DNA from: Streptomyces ortus
Lineage (GTDB): Bacteria; Actinomycetota; Actinomycetes; Streptomycetales; Streptomycetaceae
Reading direction: 5' to 3'
Length of the DNA stretch: 64,000 nucleotides
Assembly (NCBI RefSeq): GCF_026341275.1
Contig: NZ_JAIFZO010000002.1
Coordinates: forward strand, 1,252,361 to 1,316,360
This document shows positions 1 through 11,244 of the stretch, piece by piece. Below the pieces are notes generated by a model. That model had not been told where the DNA came from and made no database searches. It worked only from the letters and a program-made list of their open reading frames with translations. How positions within the stretch are numbered: position 1 is the first letter of the stretch; each line of letters begins with the position of its first letter. Made by a program: the position numbers and the translations under genes.

Positions 1-989
1 GCACTCAGCGGTTCGGGCTCCGGAGTCCGGGCCGGTGACGGGTCTCCCGGGCGGCGGCTGCGGGCCTCCAGGTAGAGGGAGAGCGCCAGGAGTCCGACGC
101 CCAGGACGAGGAAGCCCCAGGGCAGGTACGTGGACATCAGCGCGACAAGCAGTCGCTGGGACTTGACCAGGTCGACGGTCGAGCGGATGTAGTCCTCGCG
201 CATCTTCACGTGTCCGGCGAAGGCGGTCACCTTCTCGCGGTCGCCCAGGAGGGTGCCACCGCGCAGTTCCTCGCGGTGGATCTCCTCTCCGTAGACGGGC
301 GCTCCGGTGACGGGTTCGACCCAGAACTTGCGGACCGTGGTGTACCAGCGGGTGGTGCCCGTCTTCGCGACCGACTCCGCGGTGATGCCTTCCACGGGCA
401 TGACCTTCGGGAAGGGCACCTTGGTCCAGGGGATGGTCTGCTCGAAGTAATAGACGTCGACACCCCGGAAGTTCTGGGTGCCCTTGTAGTGGATGGGTTC
501 GGTGATCCGGGCCTGCGCGTCGAAGTACTCGTAATCCCTCTTCTCCGTGAGGAAGGGCCACTTGAACTCGATGCCCTCGCGCCGCACGGGGTCGCCGTCG
601 ACGCTCTCGCCGGTGGCGTGGACGGGTTCCTGGGTGTGCGCGTCGAAGATGTACCGCTCCGGGATCTTGGAGACCATCTCGCCGTCGGGGCCCTGGACGT
701 AGGAGAGGCCGTCCCAGACGACGACATCGCGGTTGGCGGTCCGCTCGATCCTCTCGGATGCCTCGACGTTGCCCTTGAGGGTCTGCACGACGGTGACCTT
801 GTCGACCTTCTTGGCGGTCATCGAGCCGTAGTCGAGGAGGGTCGCGTCCTTCGCCTCCAGGACCATGTCCTGGTACTGGCCGGCGGGGATCTTGGCCACG
901 CGCGGGAAGGCGTACCAGCGCAGCAGCGGGGACAGCGCCGCGAAGAACACGGCGAGGGCGAGCAGGATCAGGCTGGCCTTGCGGCGCAT
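1..989 (-). CDS. DUF3068 family protein (3' end outside window)
   Basis: The reading frame is open to the window edge, so the C-terminus is missing. At least 329 codons are present. There is an N-terminal hydrophobic segment (MRRKASLILLALAVFFAALS) and a second membrane segment near the visible end (about residues 290-312), with a long extracytoplasmic part between them. That layout and segments such as LKGNVEASERIERTANRD and YFEQTIPWTKVPFPK fit DUF3068, called the porin PorA family in databases, although no beta-barrel porin role follows from the sequence. The start is the ATG at 987-989. It probably lies in the cell envelope; the function is unknown. Confidence 0.75.
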   Translation of the reverse strand, partial: MRRKASLILLALAVFFAALSPLLRWYAFPRVAKIPAGQYQDMVLEAKDATLLDYGSMTAKKVDKVTVVQTLKGNVEASERIERTANRDVVVWDGLSYVQGPDGEMVSKIPERYIFDAHTQEPVHATGESVDGDPVRREGIEFKWPFLTEKRDYEYFDAQARITEPIHYKGTQNFRGVDVYYFEQTIPWTKVPFPKVMPVEGITAESVAKTGTTRWYTTVRKFWVEPVTGAPVYGEEIHREELRGGTLLGDREKVTAFAGHVKMREDYIRSTVDLVKSQRLLVALMSTYLPWGFLVLGVGLLALSLYLEARSRRPGDPSPARTPEPEPLS

Positions 990-1036
990 CTCGGCGGCCC
1001 TCCCGGTGCGTTGTGGGTATGCGCTGGGGATGTGCG

Positions 1037-1171
1037 CTACGGGTGGCTCGGGACGGTGGTGAGCAGCGGTTTCGGTGAGGTCTCGCCCGACGGTGATCCC
1101 ATGGCCGTGACGAGGAGGACCAGCGCGAACGCGAGGGCCAGACCGGTCGCGGCGGCGATCAGAGCGCGCAT
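1037..1171 (-). CDS. SPW_0924 family small membrane protein
   Basis: This 44-residue protein is one hydrophobic helix (about residues 3-23) followed by a short tail ending PKPLLTTVPSHP. That pattern matches the SPW_0924 family of streptomycete mini membrane proteins, as recalled. The start is the ATG at 1169-1171, preceded by a good GGGAGG ribosome site; a longer frame reaching 1234 has no such site. It lies 47 bp upstream of the DUF3068 gene in the same orientation, so co-transcription is likely. The function is unknown. Confidence 0.6.
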   Translation of the reverse strand: MRALIAAATGLALAFALVLLVTAMGSPSGETSPKPLLTTVPSHP

Positions 1172-1300
1172 GCGGGCCTCCCGGCACAGGCGGAACCGAG
1201 TCCATGGAGCGGCTCCGGGCGGAACCGGCCCCATGGACCTGATACATCGTCAGGTCGGGCACCGTAGCAACGGGCGGGCCAGATGAGAACACGTTGCGCA

Positions 1301-1350
1301 CACAACGACCGCGCCCCCTCACCGACGGGTGAGGGGGCGCGGTCGTTGTG
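1301..1350 (-). terminator. Strong intrinsic terminator hairpin
   Basis: A perfect 23-bp inverted repeat (1301-1323 with 1328-1350) closes a 4-nt loop. It lies 11 bp past the stop of the lytic transglycosylase gene, which is read leftward, and upstream of the SPW_0924 gene. No clear U-run follows, as is common for Streptomyces terminators. Confidence 0.9.
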
Positions 1351-1360
1351 TCTTCGCCGG

Positions 1361-3061
1361 CTACGAGGCGGCGGCAGCCACCTTCAGCTCGACGGTCAGG
1401 GTCGCGCCGCCGGTCGTGGTGATCCGCAGCAGGTACGTGCCCGCCGTGTCGTCCGCGTGCAGCTTCGGCAGTTTCAGCAGGCCGTCCTTGCCGGTCTTGA
1501 GGCCCGCGAGGGTGCGTACCGTCTTGCCGTCCGCGTCCTTGAAGTAGGGGCCCTTGTCGTTCTCGGTCGCGTCGTCCGCCGCCTTGATGAGCGTGGCGGT
1601 GGCGGCGACACCGTCCGCGACGGCGCCCTTGTACGTGGCCTTCACCTCGACCTGGTCCGCGAACTCGCCGCCCGGGACGCAGGTCAGCGCGGTGTCGGCG
1701 GTGCGGGCGAGGGCGTCCGCCTGGCGGGCGGTGACCGTCGCCGCGTAGTCGAGGCCGGAGACGGTGCGGCCGACGACGGTGGCGCGCACCTTGAAGCCGC
1801 CCGTCTTCTCACCGGCCTTGAGGGCGGGCGCGGTCGCCACACCGGAGGCGTTGGTGACGACGGTCGCGACGCTCTCACCGCCGGTGAAGACCGTGTCGGT
1901 GTCGCCGGTGATCGTGAACCGGACCCGGACCTTCGCGACGGCCTTGCCGGCCTTGGTCTCCGTACGGGCGCTGATCTTCTCGGCGAAGGTGTCGCCCGCG
2001 GTCGCGGTGAGCTTCCCGGTGCCCGCGTCCTCCAGGTGGTCCACCGTCTCGGTGGGCGTGGGCGTGGGCGACGGGGACGCCGGAGGCGTCGTGGCGGGCG
2101 GGGTGGTCGCGGGCGGAGTCGTGGAGGGCGGCTTCGGCTTCGTGCTGCCGCCGCCCTGGTGCTGCTTGCCGGGCGGGGTGGAGGCCGGGGACGTCGGACC
2201 GGGGCTCGCGCCGCCGTTGCCGCTGCTTCCGTCGCTGCGGCCGGAGGGCAGCGAGCCCGTGCCGTCCGGGACCTCGTGGGTGCCCTTGCGGTAGTACTCC
2301 AGCCACGACAGGACGGTGTTCAGATAGTCCGTCGAGTTGTTGTAGCTGAGGATGGCGCGCCTGAGGTCGGCACGGTCGGACAGGTCCCAGTTGAACCGGC
2401 ACAGGTAGTGGCCGGCCGCGAGGGCCGCGTCGTAGATGTTGTTGGGGTCCTTCTTGCCGTCGCCGTTGCCGTCGCGGCCGGACCACTCCCAGGTGGAGGG
2501 GATGAACTGCATGGGGCCCACCGCGCGGTCGTGGGTGGTGTCCCCGTCGTACGCGCCGCCGTCGGTGTCGGTGATCCGCGCGAAGCCGACGCCGTTGAGG
2601 ACCGGGCCGAGGATCGGGGTGATCGTGGTGCCGTTGGCGTCCACGTTGCCGCCGCGGGCCTGTCCCGACTCGACCTTGCCGATGGCCGCGAGGAGTTGCC
2701 AGGGGAGGTTGCACCCGGGCTTGGAACCGGCCAGCGACGTCTCGGCCTTCTTGTAGGCGTCGAGGACGGTCGCGGGTATGCCCGCTTCGGCGTTCCCCGC
2801 CCCGCCCGGGATGCCGCTGCTCGCGCTGGGGGACGGGGTCGGGCTGTTGAGCGGCGGGAGGTCCGTGTAATAGGGCGAGTTGCCGGTCGCGCTGTCGTCG
2901 GCGTTCACATCGGGTGAGGGCTGGGAGTTGGCGTTCTGCCTGCCCTGCGGGGTGTCCGTGACACCCGGGGCCTGGGATGCGGACAGAGCCGCGACCGCTA
3001 GTGCGGCCACGGCGGTGGTGGCCGCCCCCTTGACGACTCGCCTGCCGAATTGCGCCGCCAT
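1361..3061 (-). CDS. Secreted lytic transglycosylase with Ig-like C-terminus
   Basis: 566 residues. The start is the ATG at 3059-3061, with GGAGGG upstream; a longer frame to 3142 lacks this. Residues 1-35 form a signal peptide (RRVVKGAATTAVAALAVAAL). After a Ser/Pro-rich stretch, residues about 100-275 hold a soluble lytic transglycosylase-like domain: AAIGKVESGQARGG contains the presumed catalytic Glu, followed by AVGPMQFIPSTW and the AGHYLCRF and AILSYNNS segments. A long Pro/Thr/Ser linker leads to two apparent beta-rich repeats (about 385-565) resembling bacterial Ig-like domains. The expected role is cleavage of peptidoglycan glycan strands outside the cell. The exact Ig-like family is not certain. 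Confidence 0.9.
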   Translation of the reverse strand: MAAQFGRRVVKGAATTAVAALAVAALSASQAPGVTDTPQGRQNANSQPSPDVNADDSATGNSPYYTDLPPLNSPTPSPSASSGIPGGAGNAEAGIPATVLDAYKKAETSLAGSKPGCNLPWQLLAAIGKVESGQARGGNVDANGTTITPILGPVLNGVGFARITDTDGGAYDGDTTHDRAVGPMQFIPSTWEWSGRDGNGDGKKDPNNIYDAALAAGHYLCRFNWDLSDRADLRRAILSYNNSTDYLNTVLSWLEYYRKGTHEVPDGTGSLPSGRSDGSSGNGGASPGPTSPASTPPGKQHQGGGSTKPKPPSTTPPATTPPATTPPASPSPTPTPTETVDHLEDAGTGKLTATAGDTFAEKISARTETKAGKAVAKVRVRFTITGDTDTVFTGGESVATVVTNASGVATAPALKAGEKTGGFKVRATVVGRTVSGLDYAATVTARQADALARTADTALTCVPGGEFADQVEVKATYKGAVADGVAATATLIKAADDATENDKGPYFKDADGKTVRTLAGLKTGKDGLLKLPKLHADDTAGTYLLRITTTGGATLTVELKVAAAAS

Positions 3062-3365
3062 TGCGTGAACCCCTCCCGTGGACGTCCGTCCGTGCTCCGC
3101 GCGTTCCCCTGCTGTCCGGTGGTGCGGCCGTATGCCCCCCATACGGCAACCCAGGCGACCCTACGACAACTTCTGCCGCGCAGACACCTGTTCGTACCCG
3201 GTCTTCACCGGTTGGCCATATCCCGTTTGTCCTTCCCCCGCGGCTACTCGCCATGCCGGGGAGCCGGGAACCGATTCCATGTACCGGACGTCACCGATCA
3301 AGGAATGACCAGGATCGCCCCCTTGAACTGTCGGGCCCGGTCAATGATGTGCGCTTGGAGCTCAG
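3062..3365. other. Divergent intergenic region with short hairpin
   Basis: 304 bp separate the divergent lytic transglycosylase and DUF4184 genes and must hold both promoters. A short palindrome (CCGTATG, GGGG-type loop, CATACGG) lies around 3128-3146 in the presumed 5' UTR of the transglycosylase. I looked for a ydaO-type c-di-AMP riboswitch, which precedes many streptomycete cell-wall hydrolase genes, and could not recognise one. I cannot place -35/-10 boxes with confidence. Confidence 0.5.
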
Positions 3366-4220
3366 TTGCCGTTCACTCTCAGCCATGCCGCGGCCGTCCT
3401 GCCGGCGGTGCGCGCCGACGGGTCCGGCCGGGGCCGACTGGTGCCGGCCGTGCTCGTGGCCGGTTCGTTCGCGCCCGACATGACCTATTACGCGGCGAGT
3501 GTGCTGCCGCAGGCAATGGAGTTCGGCGATTTCACGCACTCCTTCACCGGAGTGTTCACCTTCGACGTCCTGGTCGCCTGGGCGCTCGTGGGCGCCTGGC
3601 TCGTGCTGCGGGAGCCGCTGGTGGCGCTGCTGCCGCGGAGCCGGCAGGGCCGGGTCGGCGCCCTCCTGCGCTGCGGCGCGCCGCGCGCCCGGCCGCGTCC
3701 CTCGCTCGCCCTGTGGTGGTACGTGTCCGCGGTGTCCGGGGCGCTCACCCATGTCGTGTGGGACGCGTTCACGCATCTCGACCGGTGGGGGATGCGGGTC
3801 CTGCCCGTCCTGGGGCGGGAGATCGCGGGCTCGCCCCTGTACTGGTATCTGCAGTACGGCGGTTCGGCGCTCGCGGCCGTGGTGATCGCGGTGTTCCTGG
3901 TGGTGGCCCTGCGGCGGCAGTCCGGGGCCGGACCGGTGGGGGTGCCCGTGCTCTCGGCGCGTGACCGCGCGCTCGCGGGGGCCCTGATCGGCGGCTGCGC
4001 GGTGGTGGCGGCCGTGCGGCGGGCGACGCGGTGGTGGGACTACTGGGGGTCGCGGGCCGAGCCCTGGGAACTGATTCCCACCGTGTGCTTCGGGGCGGGG
4101 GCGGGGCTGGCCGTGGGGTTCGCGGCGTACGCCGTGGCGGTCAGGGTGTGGCGCCCGGCTGCGGTTCGTCCCGGCCCGGCAGCGGCTCGTACGGGGCGGG
4201 GCGGTCCGATTCGCCGCTGA
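3366..4220 (+). CDS. DUF4184 family integral membrane protein
   Basis: 284 residues starting at TTG 3366 with GGAG at 3357-3360. The N-terminus MPFTLSHAAAVLP and the later APDMTYYA and GALTHVVWDAFTH segments are hallmarks of DUF4184, a membrane family related to YdjM-like metal-dependent hydrolases with conserved His and Asp residues. Six or seven hydrophobic stretches are visible. The biological role is unknown. The 3' end overlaps the convergent small secreted protein gene by 80 bp. Confidence 0.85.
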   Translation: MPFTLSHAAAVLPAVRADGSGRGRLVPAVLVAGSFAPDMTYYAASVLPQAMEFGDFTHSFTGVFTFDVLVAWALVGAWLVLREPLVALLPRSRQGRVGALLRCGAPRARPRPSLALWWYVSAVSGALTHVVWDAFTHLDRWGMRVLPVLGREIAGSPLYWYLQYGGSALAAVVIAVFLVVALRRQSGAGPVGVPVLSARDRALAGALIGGCAVVAAVRRATRWWDYWGSRAEPWELIPTVCFGAGAGLAVGFAAYAVAVRVWRPAAVRPGPAAARTGRGGPIRR

Positions 4221-4665
4221 GGCCGTGGGCACGGGTCCGGATGCGTAGTTTGTCGGCGCGCCGCAGCAGACGCTCCATGATCAGCACCTTGGCGATGCGC
4301 GTGGAGTCGTACTGGCGCTCGTCGGCCAGCTCGCAGACCGAGCCGAGGTCGTCCCGGACGGCCACGGCACGGGTCCCGTGGCCGTGTCCGGACGACTGGG
4401 CGACGTGGAGGTCGGGGGCGTGGCAGGGGGCGGGGTCGGCAGGGCCGTCGAGGTCGTCAGGGTCGTCGGGCAGGAAACGGTGGGTGGTGGCGTCCGCCCG
4501 CCGGGACCCGCGGAGGGTGACGCCGGTGGGGAATCTGGGGCTGGCGGCGGTGGCGGAGACGGCGGCGACCGGGGCGAGGAGGGTGGAGGTGAGGGCTGCG
4601 ACGAGTGCGGGGCGGGGGTGCCGCGTGTTCCCTACGTGCCGTATGTGCCGTATGTGAGGACCCAT
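4141..4665 (-). CDS. Small secreted hypothetical protein
   Basis: 174 residues from the ATG at 4663-4665. An N-terminal basic stretch and hydrophobic run (PALVAALTSTLLAPVAAVSATAA, about residues 18-40) look like a signal peptide. The best-ordered part is near the C-terminus: SVCELADERQYDSTRIAKVLIMERLLRRADKLR, split here as an acidic-to-basic helix of about 35 residues. The middle is Asp/Pro/His-rich. I do not recognise a family. The frame is open further upstream (to 5031), but that extension runs through the GC-rich repeat and is probably not coding. The unusual 80-bp convergent overlap with the DUF4184 gene lowers confidence slightly. Confidence 0.55.
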   Translation of the reverse strand: MGPHIRHIRHVGNTRHPRPALVAALTSTLLAPVAAVSATAASPRFPTGVTLRGSRRADATTHRFLPDDPDDLDGPADPAPCHAPDLHVAQSSGHGHGTRAVAVRDDLGSVCELADERQYDSTRIAKVLIMERLLRRADKLRIRTRAHGLSGESDRPAPYEPLPGRDEPQPGATP

Positions 4666-4778
4666 GTCCGCATCCTGGCGGGCGGCTCCGCCGGGGGCGT
4701 CCGGTCGGGGTCCAGGCGGGTGACGGAGCGTTGCGGGGGCTGGCGGCGCGGTTCCGGACGCCCCCAGGCCAAAGGATT

Positions 4779-4900
4779 GCGCAGTTCCCCGCGCCCCCAA
4801 AGACAAAAGACTGCGCCGTTCCCCGCGCCCCTGAAAGACCGGGCCCGCGCCGAAGAAGCAGCCCTCGCCCGAGCTCACCCAGGGGCGCGGGGAACTGCGC
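4779..4900. repeat. Three copies of GGGGCGCGGGGAAC repeat, inverted
   Basis: Copies at 4779-4800 and 4811-4833 (reverse orientation) face one at 4881-4900 (forward). The second and third can pair into a long hairpin. The array lies just downstream of polA, read leftward, and upstream of the small secreted protein gene. The position and symmetry suggest a transcription terminator. It belongs to the same family as arrays at 27.0, 33.6, 48.1 and 50.5 kb. Confidence 0.8.
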
Positions 4901-4957
4901 ACCCGCCCCCGGCGGGGGGGGGCCGCACGCGGCGTGCCCCGGCCCTTCGCGGAGCGG

Positions 4958-7684
4958 TTAGTGTGCCGCCGATTCCCAGTCGGGGCCCGAGCCCACCGAG
5001 ACGTCCAGGGGGGCCCGCAACCGCACCGCACCGGCCATCTCCCGGCGGACCAGGTCCTCCGCCTTCGCGCGCTCCCCGGGAGCGATCTCCAGGACGATTT
5101 CGTCGTGGACCTGGAGGAGCATCCGGGACTTCAGCCCCGCCTCCTGCAGCGCCTTGTCCACATGCAGCATCGCGATCTTGACGATGTCCGCCGCCGTCCC
5201 CTGGATCGGCGCGTTCAGCGCCATCCGCTCGGCCGCCTCACGCCGCTGACGGTTGTCGCTGTTGAGGTCGGGGAGGTAGCGGCGGCGCCCGAAGAGCGTC
5301 GCCGTGTACCCGGTGGCCCGCGCCTCGTCGACCGCCCGCCGCAGATAGTCCCGGACCCCTCCGAAGCGCTCGAAGTACGTGTCCATCAGGCCACGCGCCT
5401 CGCCCGCGTCGATGTTGAGCTGCTGGGAGAGACCGAACGCGGACAGCCCGTACGCCAGCCCGTACGACATCGCCTTGATCTTGCGGCGCATCTCCGCGTC
5501 GACGGCGTCGCGCTCGACGGAGAACACCTGGGAGGCGACGGTGGTGTGCAGATCCTCGCCGGACGTGAAGGCCGCCAGCAGGCCCTCGTCCTCCGAGAGG
5601 TGGGCCATCACGCGCAGTTCGATCTGGCTGTAGTCGGCGGTCATGAGGGACTCGAAGCCCTCGCCGACCACGAAGCCGCGGCGGATCGCGCGGCCCTCCT
5701 CGGTGCGGACCGGGATGTTCTGCAGGTTCGGGTCCTGCGAGGAGAGACGGCCCGTCGCGGCGACCGTCTGGTGGAACGTGGTGTGGATGCGGCCGTCGGC
5801 CGCGATCGTCTTGATCAAGCCCTCGACGGTCACCCGCAGCTTCGCCTGCTCGCGGTGGCGGAGCATGATGACCGGCAGTTCGTGGTCGGTCTGGGCGGCG
5901 AGCCAGGCGAGCGCGTCGGCGTCCGTCGTGTAGCCGGTCTTCGTCTTCTTCGTCTTGGGCAGGCCCAGTTCACCGAAGAGGACTTCCTGGAGCTGCTTGG
6001 GCGAGCCGAGGTTGAACTCGTGTCCGACCGCCGCGTGCGCCTCCTTCACGGCCTGCTGGACCGCGCCCGCGAACATCTGCTCCATGGCTTCCAGGTGGGC
6101 CCTGTCCGCCGCGATGCCGTGCCGCTCCAGACGGGCTAGCAGTTCGGAGGTGGGCAGCTCCATGTCCTGGAGGAGGTCGGCCGCGCCGACCTCCTTGAGC
6201 CGCTCCCCGAAGGCTTCGCCCAGGTCGAGGATGGCGCGCGCCTGCACCATCAGGGCGTCGGCCTCGGCGCCCTCGTCGGCGCCGAAGGCGAGCTGCCCGT
6301 CGGCGGTCGCGGCGGGCGCCAGCTCCCGGCCGAGGTACTCGAGGGACAGCGCGTCCAGATCGAAGGAGCGCCGGCCCGGCTTGACGAGGTAGGCGGCGAG
6401 AGCGGTGTCCATGGAGATGCCCGCGACGCTCCAGCCGTGCTCGGCGAAGACCCGCATGACCGCCTTGGCGTTGTGCAGCACCTTGGGGCTGTCGGCGTCG
6501 GCGATCCAGCGCGCGAACGCGTTCTCGTCGCTCTCGTCGAGCTGCGACGGGTCGAACCAGGCCGCCGCCCCGCCGGCCGCGGCGAGGGCGACCTCGGCGA
6601 CCGATCCCGTACCGAGCGCCCAGGTGTCGACCGTGGCGACACCGAGGGCGGTCGTGCCGTGCTCGGTGAGCCAGGGGGCCAGCTCGCCCGCGTCGAGGAC
6701 CGCGCCGTCCACGGCCACGCCCGCGGCGACCGGCGCCGCGTCCTCGGCCTGCTCAGCGCCGGGGTCGACGGCCAGCAGCCGCTCGCGCAGCGACGGGTTA
6801 CGGATCTCCAGGGTGTCCAGGACCATCGCGAGGGCCGTCCGGTCGTACGGAGCGCGCTCCAGGTCGGGCACCGCCTTCGGCAGCTCGACGTCCCGCACCA
6901 TCTCGGTGAGGCGGCGGTTGAGCTTGACCGCCTCCAGGTGGTCGCGGAAGTTCTGCCCGGCCTTGCCCTTGACCTCCTCGGCGCGCTCGACCAGCTCCGC
7001 GAACGAACCGAACTGGTTGATCCACTTCGCGGCGGTCTTCTCACCGACGCCGGGGATGCCCGGCAGGTTGTCGGACGGGTCGCCGCGCAGGGCCGCGAAG
7101 TCGGGGTACTGGGCGGGCGTCAGGCCGTACTTCTCGAAGACCTTCTCCGGAGTGAACCGGGTCAGCTCGGAGACGCCCTTGGTCGGATAGAGCACGGTGG
7201 TGTGCTCCGAGACCAGCTGGAAGGAGTCGCGGTCGCCGGTGACGATCAGCACGTCGAAGCCCTCGGCCTCGGCCTGCGTGGCGAGCGTGGCGATGATGTC
7301 GTCCGCCTCGAAGCCGTCGACGGCGAACCGCTCGGCGTTCATCGCGTCCAGGACCTCGCCGATCAGCTCGACCTGGCCCTTGAACTCGTCGGGCGTCTTC
7401 GATCTGTTCGCCTTGTACTCCGTGAACTCCTCGGAGCGCCACGTCTTGCGCGACACGTCGAACGCCACCGCGAAGTGCGTGGGCGACTCGTCGCGCAGCG
7501 TGTTGGCGAGCATCGACGCGAAGCCGTAGATCGCGTTCGTCGGCTGGCCCGTCGCCGTCGTGAAATTCTCCGCGGGCAGCGCGAAGAACGCGCGGTACGC
7601 CAGCGAATGCCCATCCATGAGCATCAGCCGCGGGCGTCCCCCGCCGGAGGTCTTCTCGGTCTTCTTCGATGCTGTCTCTGCCAC
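4958..7684 (-). CDS. polA: DNA polymerase I
   Basis: 908 residues from a GTG at 7682-7684; the frame is open well upstream (to 8557), but that part is antisense to the oxidoreductase gene. Residues about 15-310 form the 5'-3' exonuclease (LMLMDGHSLAYRAFFALP, DGFEADDIIATLA, VTGDRDSFQLV, GDPSDNLPGIPGVGEKTA). Residues about 325-500 are the 3'-5' exonuclease-like domain, which lacks the Asp-x-Glu metal site (LGVATVD instead), so proofreading is probably absent. The polymerase domain has motif A (MTADYSQIELRVMAHLS), motif B (RRKIKAMSYGLAYG) and motif C (LLQVHDEIVLE). Its role is Okazaki-fragment processing and repair synthesis. Confidence 0.97.
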   Translation of the reverse strand: MAETASKKTEKTSGGGRPRLMLMDGHSLAYRAFFALPAENFTTATGQPTNAIYGFASMLANTLRDESPTHFAVAFDVSRKTWRSEEFTEYKANRSKTPDEFKGQVELIGEVLDAMNAERFAVDGFEADDIIATLATQAEAEGFDVLIVTGDRDSFQLVSEHTTVLYPTKGVSELTRFTPEKVFEKYGLTPAQYPDFAALRGDPSDNLPGIPGVGEKTAAKWINQFGSFAELVERAEEVKGKAGQNFRDHLEAVKLNRRLTEMVRDVELPKAVPDLERAPYDRTALAMVLDTLEIRNPSLRERLLAVDPGAEQAEDAAPVAAGVAVDGAVLDAGELAPWLTEHGTTALGVATVDTWALGTGSVAEVALAAAGGAAAWFDPSQLDESDENAFARWIADADSPKVLHNAKAVMRVFAEHGWSVAGISMDTALAAYLVKPGRRSFDLDALSLEYLGRELAPAATADGQLAFGADEGAEADALMVQARAILDLGEAFGERLKEVGAADLLQDMELPTSELLARLERHGIAADRAHLEAMEQMFAGAVQQAVKEAHAAVGHEFNLGSPKQLQEVLFGELGLPKTKKTKTGYTTDADALAWLAAQTDHELPVIMLRHREQAKLRVTVEGLIKTIAADGRIHTTFHQTVAATGRLSSQDPNLQNIPVRTEEGRAIRRGFVVGEGFESLMTADYSQIELRVMAHLSEDEGLLAAFTSGEDLHTTVASQVFSVERDAVDAEMRRKIKAMSYGLAYGLSAFGLSQQLNIDAGEARGLMDTYFERFGGVRDYLRRAVDEARATGYTATLFGRRRYLPDLNSDNRQRREAAERMALNAPIQGTAADIVKIAMLHVDKALQEAGLKSRMLLQVHDEIVLEIAPGERAKAEDLVRREMAGAVRLRAPLDVSVGSGPDWESAAH

Positions 7685-7852
7685 ACCCCCGATCCTGCCA
7701 CGCCCCACTGACAGTCGGTCCCGCCCCGCCGCCCACGCCGGTGTTCCCACACCGGTTCTCCCCCGTTCCGCGGACCGGGCCACGATCCGTGTCAGTACCA
7801 CGTGCGAGGATCGGAGACGTACCTCACACGTGTGCTCGAAGAGGAGGCCGAC

Positions 7853-10132
<2,280 letters not shown>

Positions 10133-10229
10133 GCGTTCGCTTAGACGTATCTTCCGGCCACACCGCCGGACGGCGCGTTCCGGACGCCGGCTCCCGGCGC
10201 ACGACCTACGACGTAAGGAAACGGACCCC

Positions 10230-10718
10230 ATGGGCGAGCAGCACCACGTGAAGTTCCCGCAAGAGGTCATCGACGAGTACTCGGCGCTCGGCGTGGACCT
10301 GGCCGCCATGTTCTCCGCCGGACACCTCGGCACCCGGATGGGCGTCCAGATCATCGAGGCCTCCGCGGACCGCGTGGTGGGCACCATGCCCGTCGAGGGC
10401 AACACCCAGCCCTACGGGCTCCTGCACGGCGGCGCCTCCGCGGTGCTGGCCGAGACCCTCGGTTCGGTCGGCGCCATGCTGCACGGCGGCAGCTCCAAGA
10501 TCGCCGTCGGGGTCGACCTCAACTGCACCCACCACAGGGGCGCCTCGTCGGGCCTCGTGACCGCCGTGGCCACTCCCCTGCACCGGGGCCGCTCGACCGC
10601 CACGTACGAGATCGTGATCAGCGACGAGGACGGCAGGCGGGTGTGCAGCGCCCGGCTGACCTGCCTGCTGCGCGATGTGCGGCCGAGCGACGCGGAGCGG
10701 GTCGGCGCCACCGGCTGA
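10230..10718 (+). CDS. Hotdog-fold thioesterase (PaaI-like)
   Basis: 162 residues from ATG 10230 with AAGGAA upstream. GNTQPYGLLHGGASAVLAET is the PaaI-type hotdog signature, carrying the conserved HGG and the acidic residue of the long helix. DLNCTHHRGASSGLVTAVATPLHRGRS and TYEIVISDEDGRRVCSARLTC supply the following beta strands. The expected activity is hydrolysis of an acyl- or aryl-CoA thioester in the cytoplasm; the substrate cannot be told from sequence. It follows the oxidoreductase by 97 bp. Confidence 0.9.
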   Translation: MGEQHHVKFPQEVIDEYSALGVDLAAMFSAGHLGTRMGVQIIEASADRVVGTMPVEGNTQPYGLLHGGASAVLAETLGSVGAMLHGGSSKIAVGVDLNCTHHRGASSGLVTAVATPLHRGRSTATYEIVISDEDGRRVCSARLTCLLRDVRPSDAERVGATG

Positions 10719-10794
10719 ACCGCTCCGGCCCGTCCGAAAACCGATGTCCGGCAGGAGCGTTGATCCCGGGCACCCGGCGGCCTAGCGTCGGGGC

Positions 10795-11244
10795 ATGCGA
10801 ACGGGCGGGGCACCCTGGCGGGGGCCGGTGCTGGGACTGGCGCTCCTGACCGGCGCCCTGGCCGCCGGCGCGGCCGGGTGCGGTGAGTCCGGCACACAGA
10901 GCACACGGACCACGCAGAACGGCACGACCGGCGCGCCGGAGGTCACGCGCACGGCCCCCGGCACACGGTCCGCTCCCCCGGTGGCCGCACCCGAGGACCT
11001 GTGCGTGCGGCTCGTCGCGCGCTGGTCGCGCAAGGTCCTGGCCGGCGACACCTACGGGGACTACCAGTCGATGGGCCTGTCCGACAGGCAGTACGAGATC
11101 CTGCTGGACGTCGTGGACGCCGCCCGGGCCGAGCAGCGGCGCGAGGGCGGACGGGCGGCGGGAGAACTGATCGACCGCACGGCGCGCGAGCGCTGCGCGG
11201 AGCGGTACCGCAACGGCAGTCCGACGGAAGGGCCCTGGAGTTGA
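10795..11244 (+). CDS. Putative lipoprotein
   Basis: 149 residues. A signal peptide (LGLALLTGALAAGAAGC) ends in a lipobox-like AAGC with the acceptor Cys near residue 29. A Thr/Pro-rich linker follows, then a helical domain (about residues 67-140: LCVRLVARWSRKVLAGD, LSDRQYEILLDVVDAAR). Lgt, encoded near 58.5 kb, would lipidate it. No known family was recognised. Its stop overlaps the TTG start of the next gene, suggesting translational coupling. Confidence 0.75.
   Translation: MRTGGAPWRGPVLGLALLTGALAAGAAGCGESGTQSTRTTQNGTTGAPEVTRTAPGTRSAPPVAAPEDLCVRLVARWSRKVLAGDTYGDYQSMGLSDRQYEILLDVVDAARAEQRREGGRAAGELIDRTARERCAERYRNGSPTEGPWS

Noticed and set aside
3062..3365. A ydaO-type c-di-AMP riboswitch before the lytic transglycosylase
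   Set aside because: Such riboswitches precede many wall-hydrolase genes, but I could not find the conserved core; only a short palindrome is present.
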